The notes beneath the pieces were generated by a model. The model ran no database searches. It saw nothing but the letters and a program-made list of their open reading frames with translations, and was not told where the DNA came from. The translations under genes and the position numbers were made by a program. This document shows, piece after piece, positions 9,035-16,697 of a stretch of 19,715 nt of DNA (the first letter of the stretch is position 1; each line of letters starts with the position of its first letter). Location: NCBI GenBank assembly GCA_024635465.1, contig JAGXIS010000081.1:1-19715 (forward strand), in the 5' to 3' direction. This DNA is from Bacteroidota bacterium. GTDB taxonomy: Bacteria; Bacteroidota; Rhodothermia; Balneolales; Balneolaceae.

Positions 9035-10075
9035 TTAATTGTTTTTTTGATTTCTAAAACAGTGTACATGGTGAATAAATCCAATGAGGATTCCGAGCAA
9101 AATCATGGCAACTGCTTGATGAAGTACCCCAAGCCAGACGGGAACATGCAACACCAGTGTGAAGACACCAACCATATACTGAGTGAGGACAGCTGTAAAA
9201 AGTGCTAACGCCCACATCTTGGTTGAAAAGCTTGTTTTTAGTTGATAGGATCTTACCCAAATGGCAATAACAATGAGAGCCAGCAAAGTTCCTACTACAC
9301 GGTGAACCCATTGAACTGTAACAATATTTTCAACAAAATTGATGAGTAAAGGTTCTGAGATCCACAGCTCGGGTGGGAACCAATACTGAAACATTTTTGG
9401 GAATGTATTGTAAACGTGACCCGCATGTAAACCGGCGACAAAAGCCCCCCAAACGATCTGAAGAATCAACAAGAAACCGAACAGATAGAGCCATTTTTTG
9501 AGTTCTGATGTACCCCTGCCGGGATCGGGATGTGACTCTCTTAAATCAAGAGCGAACCAGAGACAAGAGCCAAAAATAGCAAACGCTAATGTAAGGTGGG
9601 CGGCCAAACGATAATGGCTCACTGCCGGAATATCGATCAAACCGCTCATCACCATATACCATCCCATTAATCCCTGACCAGCGCCTAAGGCCAGTAAAAA
9701 AAGAGATCTTTTTAACTGTTTTTTATCAAATTTTTTCTTGACTGCGAACCAGATGAAAGGGATTATAAACACAAGTCCCAACAATCGCGCAATCATACGG
9801 TGGAGATATTCCCAAAAAAAGATGAATTGAAATTCATCCATGCTCATACCACGGTTGTTAACCTGGTACTCCGGAAACTGTTTGTACTGTTCAAATGCCT
9901 CTTCCCACTGAGCTTCTGTAATGGGAGGGATGGATCCCATAATCGGTTTCCAATCTGTCATGGATAGACCGGAATCTGTGAGCCTGGTAATACCTCCGAT
10001 AACTAAAATAATGAATACCAGAATGGCGCCACTCCAATACCATCTGCGGATGTTCTTTTTGTCTTGAGATGTCAT
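9035..10075 (-). CDS. ctaA: Heme A synthase, COX15/CtaA family
   Basis: Integral membrane enzyme that oxidises the C8 methyl of heme O to a formyl group, giving heme A for aa3/caa3-type terminal oxidases. The 346-residue protein starts in the first helix (GAILVFIILVIGGITRLTDSGLSMTDWKPIMG), with the RLTDSGLSM signature of COX15. It has about eight membrane segments in two similar halves. Likely heme ligands are H92 (EYLHRMIAR) and H160 (HYRLAAHLT) in the first half, and H258 (VQWVHRVVG) and H319 (VLHQAVAM) in the second. The long WEEAFEQYKQFPEYQ loop marks the COX15 rather than Bacillus CtaA subtype. It lies 180 bases after nosY on the same strand and 110 bases before the Rrf2 gene, so it may have its own promoter. 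No oxidase subunit is in the window. Confidence 0.92.
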   Translation of the reverse strand: MTSQDKKNIRRWYWSGAILVFIILVIGGITRLTDSGLSMTDWKPIMGSIPPITEAQWEEAFEQYKQFPEYQVNNRGMSMDEFQFIFFWEYLHRMIARLLGLVFIIPFIWFAVKKKFDKKQLKRSLFLLALGAGQGLMGWYMVMSGLIDIPAVSHYRLAAHLTLAFAIFGSCLWFALDLRESHPDPGRGTSELKKWLYLFGFLLILQIVWGAFVAGLHAGHVYNTFPKMFQYWFPPELWISEPLLINFVENIVTVQWVHRVVGTLLALIVIAIWVRSYQLKTSFSTKMWALALFTAVLTQYMVGVFTLVLHVPVWLGVLHQAVAMILLGILIGFIHHVHCFRNQKNN

Positions 10076-10254
10076 AACTTCTGATGAAAATAATTCTGTG
10101 ACAAGAGAGTAAAACTACCCGACAAATATTTAAGATGTTGATTTCAAGCAGAGTGAGCGGATTGAAAAAACTATGGGAAATCCTACAACTATTTGACTCT
10201 CATTCAGCAAAGTCAATATCCGAAAAATAGAGGTTGTTCTTCTTATCAAATTTA

Positions 10255-11049
10255 TTAAAAGTCTTTTCTATTGAAAATCCTGAGTCCAACCCAGGAGGGG
10301 ACAGCGAGCCAAAGTACAAGCATTCCACCAGAGACCAAAATACCCAAATTAGAACCAAAAAACCTGTTAAAAACAGCACCGGAATAACCCATCAGTGCAG
10401 AAATATCGAACTCCATGAGGATTAAGATTCTTGCAATGTCCATCGGATTGAGCATGGTTATAAAAATAACGCTTGTTTCGAGCGAATAATCACCAAACAT
10501 GAAAATAATTACCATAATGAGTCCGTCGTATATCACGGCCATAAACAGCCAGATTACGATAGAAAAGCCAAATCCTTTAATTTTGTCGTCGTAAAAGTAC
10601 AGTCCCATCACAAAACCGAGACCTACAAAGATGAATGTAAGCAAGGAACCCAGTGCAAGTACAAAAAAGAGTTGGGAAGCTGAGCCTGATGCCAGGCCCC
10701 CGTGCCAGCCAATGGGTAAGGCAGAGCCAATGATAAAGGCTACCGTTAGCGGAGCAGAAATGCCGGTATAAAGCCCCCAGAAAAGGGTGGATCGGTTAAC
10801 CGGCTGCGTGAGCAGCAGCTCCAGGTAGTCGCGCGACTGATAAATGTAAAGTATACCGTAAATAAGGCTGATGATGGGAATAAGCAGCAGCATAATATTA
10901 CTCACACTTACCCAAACTTCGGTGCCTCCGCCTGAAAATCGAAAAAGTGTATCCGTAAGCAATAGAAAAATAAGCCCGTAACCAAGTACCCATTTTGCCC
11001 GGAAAAGCGTTTGAAATTCGTTTCGTAATATTTGCCAGTATACTCTCAT
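10255..11049 (-). CDS. nosY: NosY, ABC-2 permease of the N2O reductase maturation system
   Basis: Membrane subunit of the NosDFY complex, which with NosL is needed to assemble the CuZ centre of N2O reductase. The 264-residue protein begins MRVYWQILRNEFQTLFRAKW, the usual cytoplasmic lead of ABC-2 permeases, and has about six hydrophobic helices. The segment SRDYLELLLTQPVNRSTLFWG is characteristic of the NosY group. Its ATG overlaps the nosF stop by one base (TAATG), so translation is coupled. It is the last gene of the nos run; ctaA follows after a 180-base gap with no strong terminator. A weak repeat TTGACT/AGTCAA is at 10193-10216. Confidence 0.9.
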   Translation of the reverse strand: MRVYWQILRNEFQTLFRAKWVLGYGLIFLLLTDTLFRFSGGGTEVWVSVSNIMLLLIPIISLIYGILYIYQSRDYLELLLTQPVNRSTLFWGLYTGISAPLTVAFIIGSALPIGWHGGLASGSASQLFFVLALGSLLTFIFVGLGFVMGLYFYDDKIKGFGFSIVIWLFMAVIYDGLIMVIIFMFGDYSLETSVIFITMLNPMDIARILILMEFDISALMGYSGAVFNRFFGSNLGILVSGGMLVLWLAVPSWVGLRIFNRKDF

Positions 11050-11756
11050 TATGCGGGTTCCTCCATCATTTTGGCAATGGCACCTTCGAGCCGTTCCTGC
11101 CGGTTCTCTTTGAGCAGATCATCAATTCTGCCGTAGTATTTAATTTCGCCTTCAAGAATAAAGATCACATGATCCACAAGCTGTTCAAGCTCGCTCATGA
11201 TGTGAGATGTTATGAGCATGGTTTTGCCGGCTACTTTCTCTTTTTGAATGCGCTCTTTAAAAATGAAGCTGGAGCGGGGGTCGAGGCCCGCTGTGGGCTC
11301 ATCAAAAAAGAGGATCGATGGATTAAACATCATGGCGAGGGTGGCACCGACCTTTTGCTTGTTACCGCCTGAAAGTATCCGCAGCTGCTTATGGAGCTCC
11401 GGTTCCAGGTTAAATTCTTTAATTAGCTGCTCTTTGAAAACGGCTTCATCTCCACGTAGATCTTCAATGAAACTGAGAAGTTCAGATACAATCATTTGCT
11501 CCGGATAGCGTGCCTGTTGTGGCATATAGCCGATTTGCCGTCGATAATCATAGTTCCCATTAAGTTGGATATTATTGATAATTATGTCCCCCGAATCGGA
11601 TTTTACGAGGCCCAATAATGTTTTTATGAGCGTGGTTTTTCCGGCTCCATTGGGTCCTACAACGCCGGTTGCCTGACCGGCAGGAATGTTAAGATCCATA
11701 CCTTTTAGTACCTGATGTGGACCGAAAGCCTTTTTTAAATTATTTATGCGAATCAT
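11049..11756 (-). CDS. nosF: NosF, ABC ATPase of the N2O reductase maturation system
   Basis: ATPase that powers the NosY permease during copper-sulfide centre assembly of NosZ. All ABC motifs are present in 235 residues: Walker A GPNGAGKT (34-41), the Q-loop around MPQQ (78-81), signature LSGGNKQK (128-135), Walker B ILFFDEP (148-154), the D-loop AGLDP and an H-loop in ITSHIMSE. Its ATG overlaps the nosD stop by four bases (ATGA), and its own stop overlaps the nosY start. The assignment to NosF rather than a generic exporter ATPase rests on its position between nosD and nosY. The C-terminal 30 residues (IKYYGRIDDLLKENRQERLEGAIAKMM) are the usual extension. Confidence 0.92.
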   Translation of the reverse strand: MIRINNLKKAFGPHQVLKGMDLNIPAGQATGVVGPNGAGKTTLIKTLLGLVKSDSGDIIINNIQLNGNYDYRRQIGYMPQQARYPEQMIVSELLSFIEDLRGDEAVFKEQLIKEFNLEPELHKQLRILSGGNKQKVGATLAMMFNPSILFFDEPTAGLDPRSSFIFKERIQKEKVAGKTMLITSHIMSELEQLVDHVIFILEGEIKYYGRIDDLLKENRQERLEGAIAKMMEEPA

Positions 11757-13045
11757 TGAATGGGTTCCATTACTGGTTTTAGGTCAACAAGATTTTTTGG
11801 GGTGAGTACCGGGAATACCCGTTCGGCAGTATCGAGTAGACCCGCCATCAAACTTCGAAGCATAATTAGTGCTAGTGGCTGACGCTCGGCTAAAAGTGAG
11901 AATAAGCGCACCGGCCTGTGTTCTACATCTCCCACTCCATCACGGTCGAGATCGTACCCTTCATACTGGCTCCAATAGTTACCCTCATAGTGATTAAAAT
12001 TTGACCGGCTATTGGTAGACACTTCAAAAACATTGTTGATAAAGTTATTTTTTACGATGCGATTGTCCACCCCGTTGGCCATCATGCGGATGGCGGTGCC
12101 ATTATTATAAAATTCATTTCGCTCAATTTGCACACGGTTCGATGCTTCACTGTAAATTCCTACGGAATTTGTATCAAACCGGTTGAACTCTATAACGCTG
12201 TCGTTGATCTCTTTTAGCAGCAGTCCATATCGGTTGGCACCCCAGTTTTGAACAAAACGGTTGTGGCGCATTATTACGTTTTTTGTGTACATCACGGCCA
12301 CACCGGAAATATTATCGCGGAATTCGTTGCCGATGTAGCTGCAGTCATCTGAATACATAAAATGCAATCCATAGCGGATGTTGCTATACACATTATTGCC
12401 TGTGATCATGCTGCCCTCAACAAATTCAAAGTACATGCCATCTCGGTGGCCTGTAATTTCGTTTTGATGTACTTCCACATCTTTGCTATACCATATATGA
12501 ACGCCATTACCCGATGTGGTTTGGCGTTCAGCATTTGAAATGATCGTGTTATTCAAAACTTCAACCTTTTCACTCTTTGCGACAAAAATGCCGAAAAAAT
12601 TGTTAGTGAGCGTCAGGTTTTCGATGAGGATATTTCGGCTGTCTTCAACAAGTATAGCCGCATAATCATCCATAAAACCAAAGCCCGAATTTCTGATTTC
12701 AAAGTTTTTCAGAGTGATATGATCTCCCTTTACTATAAGCCCATATCCCTCTCCACCGATATCAAGCACGGCTCTATTTTGTCCGTCGATAGTGACCGGT
12801 TTATTAATCTGCAACTCATTTATGGCGTATGTTTCGGGTTCCAGGAGAAGAGTGGCACCCGAATCGGCTTCTTCAATCGCCAGGGCAAGTTTTGATAGGC
12901 CGACTTTTCCCTCTTCGGAAGACGAACTTTGAGCGACAGTTAACAGAGGTAAAAAGAGAAGACATATTACGGACATTAAAGTAGTAAGGTGTCGTGTCCG
13001 AAATTGAGAAATTAAAAATGGGTTCATCATCATTGTACGTTCCAT
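11753..13045 (-). CDS. nosD: NosD, periplasmic beta-helix copper-site assembly protein
   Basis: Periplasmic parallel beta-helix protein that docks on NosFY and receives copper from NosL for building NosZ CuZ. The 430-residue protein has a signal peptide (TTLMSVICLLFLPLLTVAQ), then PbH1/CASH repeats with the usual Asn-rich turns, e.g. NILIENLTLTNNFFGIFVAK and YSDDCSYIGNEFRDNISGV. NosD-type ends follow (FNHYEGNYWSQYEGYDLDRDGVGD, then the RPVRLFSLLAERQPLALIMLRS tail). The first possible ATG (13045) overlaps nosL by 16 bases. A later ATG at 13033 makes an ATGA overlap with the nosL stop, exactly like the nosD/nosF junction, and may be the true start (MMMNPFLIS...). It sits in a tightly packed nosL-D-F-Y run. 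Confidence 0.95.
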   Translation of the reverse strand: MERTMMMNPFLISQFRTRHLTTLMSVICLLFLPLLTVAQSSSSEEGKVGLSKLALAIEEADSGATLLLEPETYAINELQINKPVTIDGQNRAVLDIGGEGYGLIVKGDHITLKNFEIRNSGFGFMDDYAAILVEDSRNILIENLTLTNNFFGIFVAKSEKVEVLNNTIISNAERQTTSGNGVHIWYSKDVEVHQNEITGHRDGMYFEFVEGSMITGNNVYSNIRYGLHFMYSDDCSYIGNEFRDNISGVAVMYTKNVIMRHNRFVQNWGANRYGLLLKEINDSVIEFNRFDTNSVGIYSEASNRVQIERNEFYNNGTAIRMMANGVDNRIVKNNFINNVFEVSTNSRSNFNHYEGNYWSQYEGYDLDRDGVGDVEHRPVRLFSLLAERQPLALIMLRSLMAGLLDTAERVFPVLTPKNLVDLKPVMEPIQ

Positions 13046-13479
13046 CGGTCTACCACAAATTTGATGGTTTTATCCCAGTCCAGTTTTTCTGCATCCGTAA
13101 TAACTGATGGAATAGGTTCCAGTTCTGGCAGTGCAAAAAGTGACAAACCCATAGGACTCGAAACGATTTCGGCATGAAAAATATCTGCATTATCCAACAG
13201 CAACCATTGCCCCTGTTGTGTGTAGTCTGACACATAAAATTTTGCGTTTTCAGCAACATCGGGTGATTGATAGGTAAATGCTGCCATGCACTCAATGCTG
13301 TCGAAGGGATAAGACTTACCTTTATCTGAAACGAGCTGGGATGCAAACTGTTGATCTGAAACAACCATTTTGCAGTAAGTGCATTCATCTGTGTGAAGAT
13401 TTACTTCTTTTGGTTCTTGATTAATACATGCGCTCAGCATCAACAGGATTAGCGTTGAGAAGGCAAAACTTTTTTTCAT
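13030..13479 (-). CDS. nosL: NosL, copper chaperone lipoprotein
   Basis: Cu(I)-binding lipoprotein that hands copper to the NosZ assembly machinery at the outer face of a membrane. The signal peptide ends in the lipobox LSAC, giving lipidated C18. The copper-binding motif is DECTYCKMVVSD (C33-x2-C36-x-M38), typical of NosL. A second conserved element, FDSIECM (C64, M65), follows. The length of 149 residues is usual. The ATG lies 24 bases after the stop of the four-helix membrane protein gene, and the stop overlaps nosD, so it belongs to the same transcript. No odd features. Confidence 0.93.
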   Translation of the reverse strand: MKKSFAFSTLILLMLSACINQEPKEVNLHTDECTYCKMVVSDQQFASQLVSDKGKSYPFDSIECMAAFTYQSPDVAENAKFYVSDYTQQGQWLLLDNADIFHAEIVSSPMGLSLFALPELEPIPSVITDAEKLDWDKTIKFVVDRWNVQ

Positions 13480-13503
13480 AATAGCTCTCCAAATAGAATT
13501 TAC

Positions 13504-14073
13504 TTATGATGACTTACTTGACCAGAATGCGTAGGATGCGAGGCTCATACTAACCAATGAAATGTAAAATCCAATTCCGGGCCAGGATGAAGCTGTAATA
13601 TTCAACAGCTGCTTTTTGCCAATTACTGGAGGCTGGTAGGTCATGCCCGGCACTTTGATGGCGGCGTCATCACTGAGGTTGTGTCCATAATCATAACCCC
13701 AAATATAGAAATCCACTAGGCCTGCGATAGCAAACAATACAAATAGGATTATCCAGATCAATAATGCAGTTCGGTTTCCCCATATTGCTACTCCAAGACC
13801 TGAAACAATCAGAAATATGAAAATCCAGGGCATAATTTTAAGCTCTGGGATGGAGTCAGGGTTGATTTCCTGCATCCCAATGTAATGGTTCAGCCCATTT
13901 ATATTCTGAAGGTCGTTTTTATTTTGTCCTTCGATTTTATTGATTGAGATTTTCATGCCGATGCCCTCTGGATATTGGGGTGCATCCATGTCGATCGTCC
14001 ATATTGGAACAGCGAACACGAGACCTAGCAGTAGTGCCGCGAAGGCCATTATAACTCTTTCTTTTGTTTTCAT
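13504..14073 (-). CDS. NosB-like four-helix membrane protein of the nos cluster
   Basis: Unknown function. The 189-residue protein has four predicted membrane helices: about 8-25, 82-99, 102-124 and 164-184. Two soluble parts are striking. The first loop (26-80) contains APQYPEGIGMKI and INGLNHYIGMQEI, rich in His and Met. The segment after helix 3 contains DYGHNLSDDAAIKVPGMTYQPPVIGKKQLLN. These His/Met/Tyr stretches could bind copper or heme, but that is a guess. I recall similar proteins in clade II nos clusters, and the position directly after nosZ is that of NosB in such clusters, so the name is by position and general resemblance only. It lies 80 bases after nosZ, across a strong hairpin (14110-14135), and 24 bases before nosL, consistent with one operon. 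Confidence 0.7.
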   Translation of the reverse strand: MKTKERVIMAFAALLLGLVFAVPIWTIDMDAPQYPEGIGMKISINKIEGQNKNDLQNINGLNHYIGMQEINPDSIPELKIMPWIFIFLIVSGLGVAIWGNRTALLIWIILFVLFAIAGLVDFYIWGYDYGHNLSDDAAIKVPGMTYQPPVIGKKQLLNITASSWPGIGFYISLVSMSLASYAFWSSKSS

Positions 14074-14109
14074 GAGTACCTCGATTTCGTGTCAAATTTT
14101 CAGTAAAGA

Positions 14110-14135
14110 GGAAAGAGTTGGTCAGAACTCTTTCC
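14110..14135 (-). terminator. Perfect 10-bp stem-loop between nosZ and the downstream nos genes
   Basis: GGAAAGAGTT (14110-14119), six-base loop, AACTCTTTCC (14126-14135), with no mismatches. It begins 18 bases after the nosZ stop on the minus strand. The sequence that follows (TCTTTACTGAAAATTTG) is only moderately T-rich, so it may be a partial terminator or a 3' mRNA stabiliser that keeps nosZ transcript above that of nosL-D-F-Y. Confidence 0.6.
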
Positions 14136-14153
14136 ACGAATATTATTTTAAAA

Positions 14154-16133
14154 TTAATTACCGGTTCCGAATGAAATAGGTGTATCAGAGTTAGCCGGAG
14201 ATACTCGAGCATATCCCTGCATTTCCTGGTGCAGAGCTGAACAGAAGTCAGTACAGTAGAATGGGAAAACTCCCGGTTTTTGCGGTTCCCAAACAAGTGT
14301 TCTGGTTTCTCCGGGCATAATGAGTAACTCGGCTGTTTGAGCACCCAGTACGGCAAAACCATGAGGTACATCCCAATCCTGTTCCAGATTCGTTACGTGG
14401 AAATAGACTTTATCACCAACCCGAATTCCTTCGATATTGTCTGGCGCAAAGTGGCTACGGATGGTTGTCATGTAGACGTGAACCTCGTTACCGTCTCGAA
14501 CCACGCGGGTTTCGGCTTCACTCTTCACCGCATCCGGGTGATTGTTATCCTCAAGTGCGTAAAATCTGATTTGTCGCTCTTTAACAATATCTGCAGCGAT
14601 ACCCTGAGCATAGTGAGGCTCTCCATCGGTCGGGAAATCGAGCAGTAGCTCCATCTTATCGCCCGAGATATCAATAAGCTGTGCAGAGTGAAACAGTTCA
14701 GGACCGGTAGGCAGATATCGGTCTTTGGTAATTTTATTGAGTGCTACCAGGTATTTGCCTTCCGGCTGCATACTGTCGCCACCGGGAATCATAAGGTGAC
14801 CTGGTGAGTAGTAGGTTTCAATCCGGTCAACAACCTCAAAAGTTTCGAGGCTCCATTTCACAATCTCTGATGAGATAAAGGCTGTAGTATAAGCATAGCC
14901 GTTGCCATCGAATTCGGTATGAAGTGTACCGATACCTGCATTTTCGACTTCAGCGTGAATTACCGAGTCGTAATTGAGGACGGGAATGCCATCCACTTCA
15001 CCTTCGAAATCTTCGTTTTCAATAGCTTGAAGCATCTTTTCAAAGGAGTGAACAGGAAGCACGGATGAGAGTTTACCACCACCAATGATGTATTGACCAC
15101 TTGGATCAACATCCACGCCGTGGGGAGATTTTGGAGTGGGCAGATAGTAAATGATACCGGGATTTTCAATCGGGTCGATCACTTTCACGGTTTCAATCAG
15201 CTCTGATTTTGCCCGTTGTTCACTGTGGTCCATGTAGTTTCGATAATGAGGAGCGGAGATTTCTCTGCCTCCACCCTCAGCAATCAGTTCAGCAGCTTTT
15301 CTCCAGTTAACTGCGGCAATAAAGTCCTTGTCATTCCTCGATGCGTTTATTTCGAGCAGAGTGTGAGCCTCTTCTGTATTGTAGGTGGTAAAGAAAGACC
15401 AGTCTTCAGAGGGGCCCTTTCCTGCGTGTGAGAGGTCGTAGTTAAATCCTGGAACGAGAATCTGGAAATCGATACTCATTTCGCCTTCGTCGCCGATTTT
15501 AATAAAGGATAGTGTTCCTTTGAAATTCTCAGCATAAGAAGAGATGGCTACATCCTGATTATTGAGACTCTGCTCATCCAAAGGTATACTGAAGCGGGTG
15601 GCAGCCGATATGTACTCGGTGTTGGTTGTAACGAAAGGCGACGCATGATTACCTGCTGAGTTTGGGATCTCAATAATTTCTGCCGTTTGAAAGTTGGAAA
15701 AATCAATACGAGCAACACGCGGTGTATTATTCGCATTGATGAAAATCCATCGGCCATCAGGAACACCATCTGTCTGTGACATTTCGGGGTGATGAGCATC
15801 ATCCCAGGGGATAAATCCATGCGTGGTTTGAAGCATGGGTTTAGTTTCCTCTGAATAACCGTAGCCATTTACCGGTGCTTGCGAGAATACCGGAATGGTG
15901 TACAGATGTCGTCCGGATGGTAGTCCGTAAACAGTCATTTGCCCGCTATAACCACCTGAAAACATTCCGTAAAATTCGTCATGTTCGCCGGGAGCTACAT
16001 ACACTTTCTGTGCGGCGTCGCCCGAGCTCGATAAATTTTGCTGCGAGGGGCACCCGTAAAATGTGAGCGATATCACTGCGATAAACGGGACAGACCACCA
16101 CAGACGTTTTGATTTCTTAGTTGTTGGTTCCAT
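14154..16133 (-). CDS. nosZ: Nitrous oxide reductase, clade II (Sec-type)
   Basis: Terminal denitrification enzyme that reduces N2O to N2 outside the cytoplasmic membrane. The 659-residue protein has a seven-bladed propeller and a C-terminal cupredoxin. The CuA ligands are H591, C627, C631, H635 and M638 (FYCTDFCSALHQEM). Seven CuZ histidines can be placed as H114, H115, H163, H338, H405, H446 and H507. The spacings 115-163 and 446-507 equal those I recall for the Paracoccus enzyme. The signal sequence lacks a twin-arginine motif (KKSKRLWWSVPFIAVISL), so export is Sec-dependent, the mark of clade II. C28 after FYG may be a lipid anchor, though the lipobox is imperfect. An upstream cytochrome c gene and downstream nosL-D-F-Y support the role. 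No nosR is seen, as expected for clade II. Confidence 0.97.
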   Translation of the reverse strand: MEPTTKKSKRLWWSVPFIAVISLTFYGCPSQQNLSSSGDAAQKVYVAPGEHDEFYGMFSGGYSGQMTVYGLPSGRHLYTIPVFSQAPVNGYGYSEETKPMLQTTHGFIPWDDAHHPEMSQTDGVPDGRWIFINANNTPRVARIDFSNFQTAEIIEIPNSAGNHASPFVTTNTEYISAATRFSIPLDEQSLNNQDVAISSYAENFKGTLSFIKIGDEGEMSIDFQILVPGFNYDLSHAGKGPSEDWSFFTTYNTEEAHTLLEINASRNDKDFIAAVNWRKAAELIAEGGGREISAPHYRNYMDHSEQRAKSELIETVKVIDPIENPGIIYYLPTPKSPHGVDVDPSGQYIIGGGKLSSVLPVHSFEKMLQAIENEDFEGEVDGIPVLNYDSVIHAEVENAGIGTLHTEFDGNGYAYTTAFISSEIVKWSLETFEVVDRIETYYSPGHLMIPGGDSMQPEGKYLVALNKITKDRYLPTGPELFHSAQLIDISGDKMELLLDFPTDGEPHYAQGIAADIVKERQIRFYALEDNNHPDAVKSEAETRVVRDGNEVHVYMTTIRSHFAPDNIEGIRVGDKVYFHVTNLEQDWDVPHGFAVLGAQTAELLIMPGETRTLVWEPQKPGVFPFYCTDFCSALHQEMQGYARVSPANSDTPISFGTGN

Positions 16134-16153
16134 AGTTAGTATTGGTTTAGGTT

Positions 16154-16648
16154 TTATTGATTGGTTACATTTTCATCGGTCATTTCAATCGTTCTGAAAT
16201 ACTCAACAATGGCCCTTGCCTGCTCAACGGTTACATTTTGATAGGGCATGGGAGACATATATTCCTGCAACAGTTTCTTTCCTTCAGGGTGTTCTCTGGT
16301 CATCTCGTCTGGATTCATAATCATGTTCATCACATAAGTAGGTGAGCGTCGATTAAGAATTTCTCCTGAAGCGGGCCCTATGTATCTTTCGGTAGGTCTG
16401 TGGCAGGCGGTGCATTTGGCTTTGAAAACCTCTTCACCTTCGGCGGCCAGTTGTGGGTCAAATTCACCCAGTTCAACCTCTTCGGTGACCGGCCCGATAC
16501 CGTGTTCAAGTTGGAAATTGGTTAGGCCAGATTCTTCGTTTACAGGCTCTGAATCTGATTTTTGGGAAGATTCTCCACCGCAAGCATGAATCGTCATTAG
16601 TAAAAGTAGTGAGATCAGAATTGTTAAGTTTTGGTTCATGATTTTCAT
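16154..16648 (-). CDS. Lipoprotein mono-heme cytochrome c, likely NosZ electron donor
   Basis: Membrane-anchored class I cytochrome c. The signal peptide (NLTILISLLLLMTIHAC) ends in a lipobox with C23. A disordered acidic linker of ~40 residues follows, then a heme domain with C79-T-A-C82-H83 and a distal Met, probably M134 in YMSPMPY. The total is 164 residues. It is placed 20 bases before nosZ on the same transcript, the usual place for the cytochrome that feeds CuA in clade II clusters (compare nosC of Gram-positive nos operons). An internal ATG at codon 4 (MNQNLT) is an alternative start. The short gap before it holds a palindrome, ATCCTA-TT-TAGGAT. The donor role is inferred from position. 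Confidence 0.9.
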   Translation of the reverse strand: MKIMNQNLTILISLLLLMTIHACGGESSQKSDSEPVNEESGLTNFQLEHGIGPVTEEVELGEFDPQLAAEGEEVFKAKCTACHRPTERYIGPASGEILNRRSPTYVMNMIMNPDEMTREHPEGKKLLQEYMSPMPYQNVTVEQARAIVEYFRTIEMTDENVTNQ

Positions 16649-16672
16649 AAAAAAAGAATTATAGAGGTTAAT

Positions 16673-16686
16673 ATCCTATTTAGGAT
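16673..16686. promoter_or_regulatory. Short palindrome upstream of cytochrome c / nosZ
   Basis: ATCCTA-TT-TAGGAT lies 25 bases before the cytochrome c ATG, in the 49-base gap after the Rrf2 gene. A related AATATCCTAT string recurs at about 18169-18178 upstream of ric. It could be a regulator site for the nos operon; function unknown. Confidence 0.3.
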
Positions 16687-16697
16687 CAAAAAAAGGC

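Noticed and set aside
9054..9311. 85-residue minus-strand open frame inside ctaA
   Set aside because: Out-of-frame reading of the ctaA 3' end; ctaA continues intact through the region with its heme ligands.
10234..10425. 63-residue plus-strand open frame over the nosY 3' end
   Set aside because: Antisense shadow of nosY with low-complexity composition and no recognisable domain; a real NosY reads through most of it on the other strand.
10995..11508. Plus-strand open frames of 125 and 86 residues over nosF/nosY
   Set aside because: Antisense to well-supported ABC transporter genes with intact motifs; no family features of their own.
13937..14371. 144-residue minus-strand frame spanning the nosZ end and the membrane protein start
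   Set aside because: It overlaps two better genes in another frame and crosses the intergenic hairpin; the composition is not protein-like.
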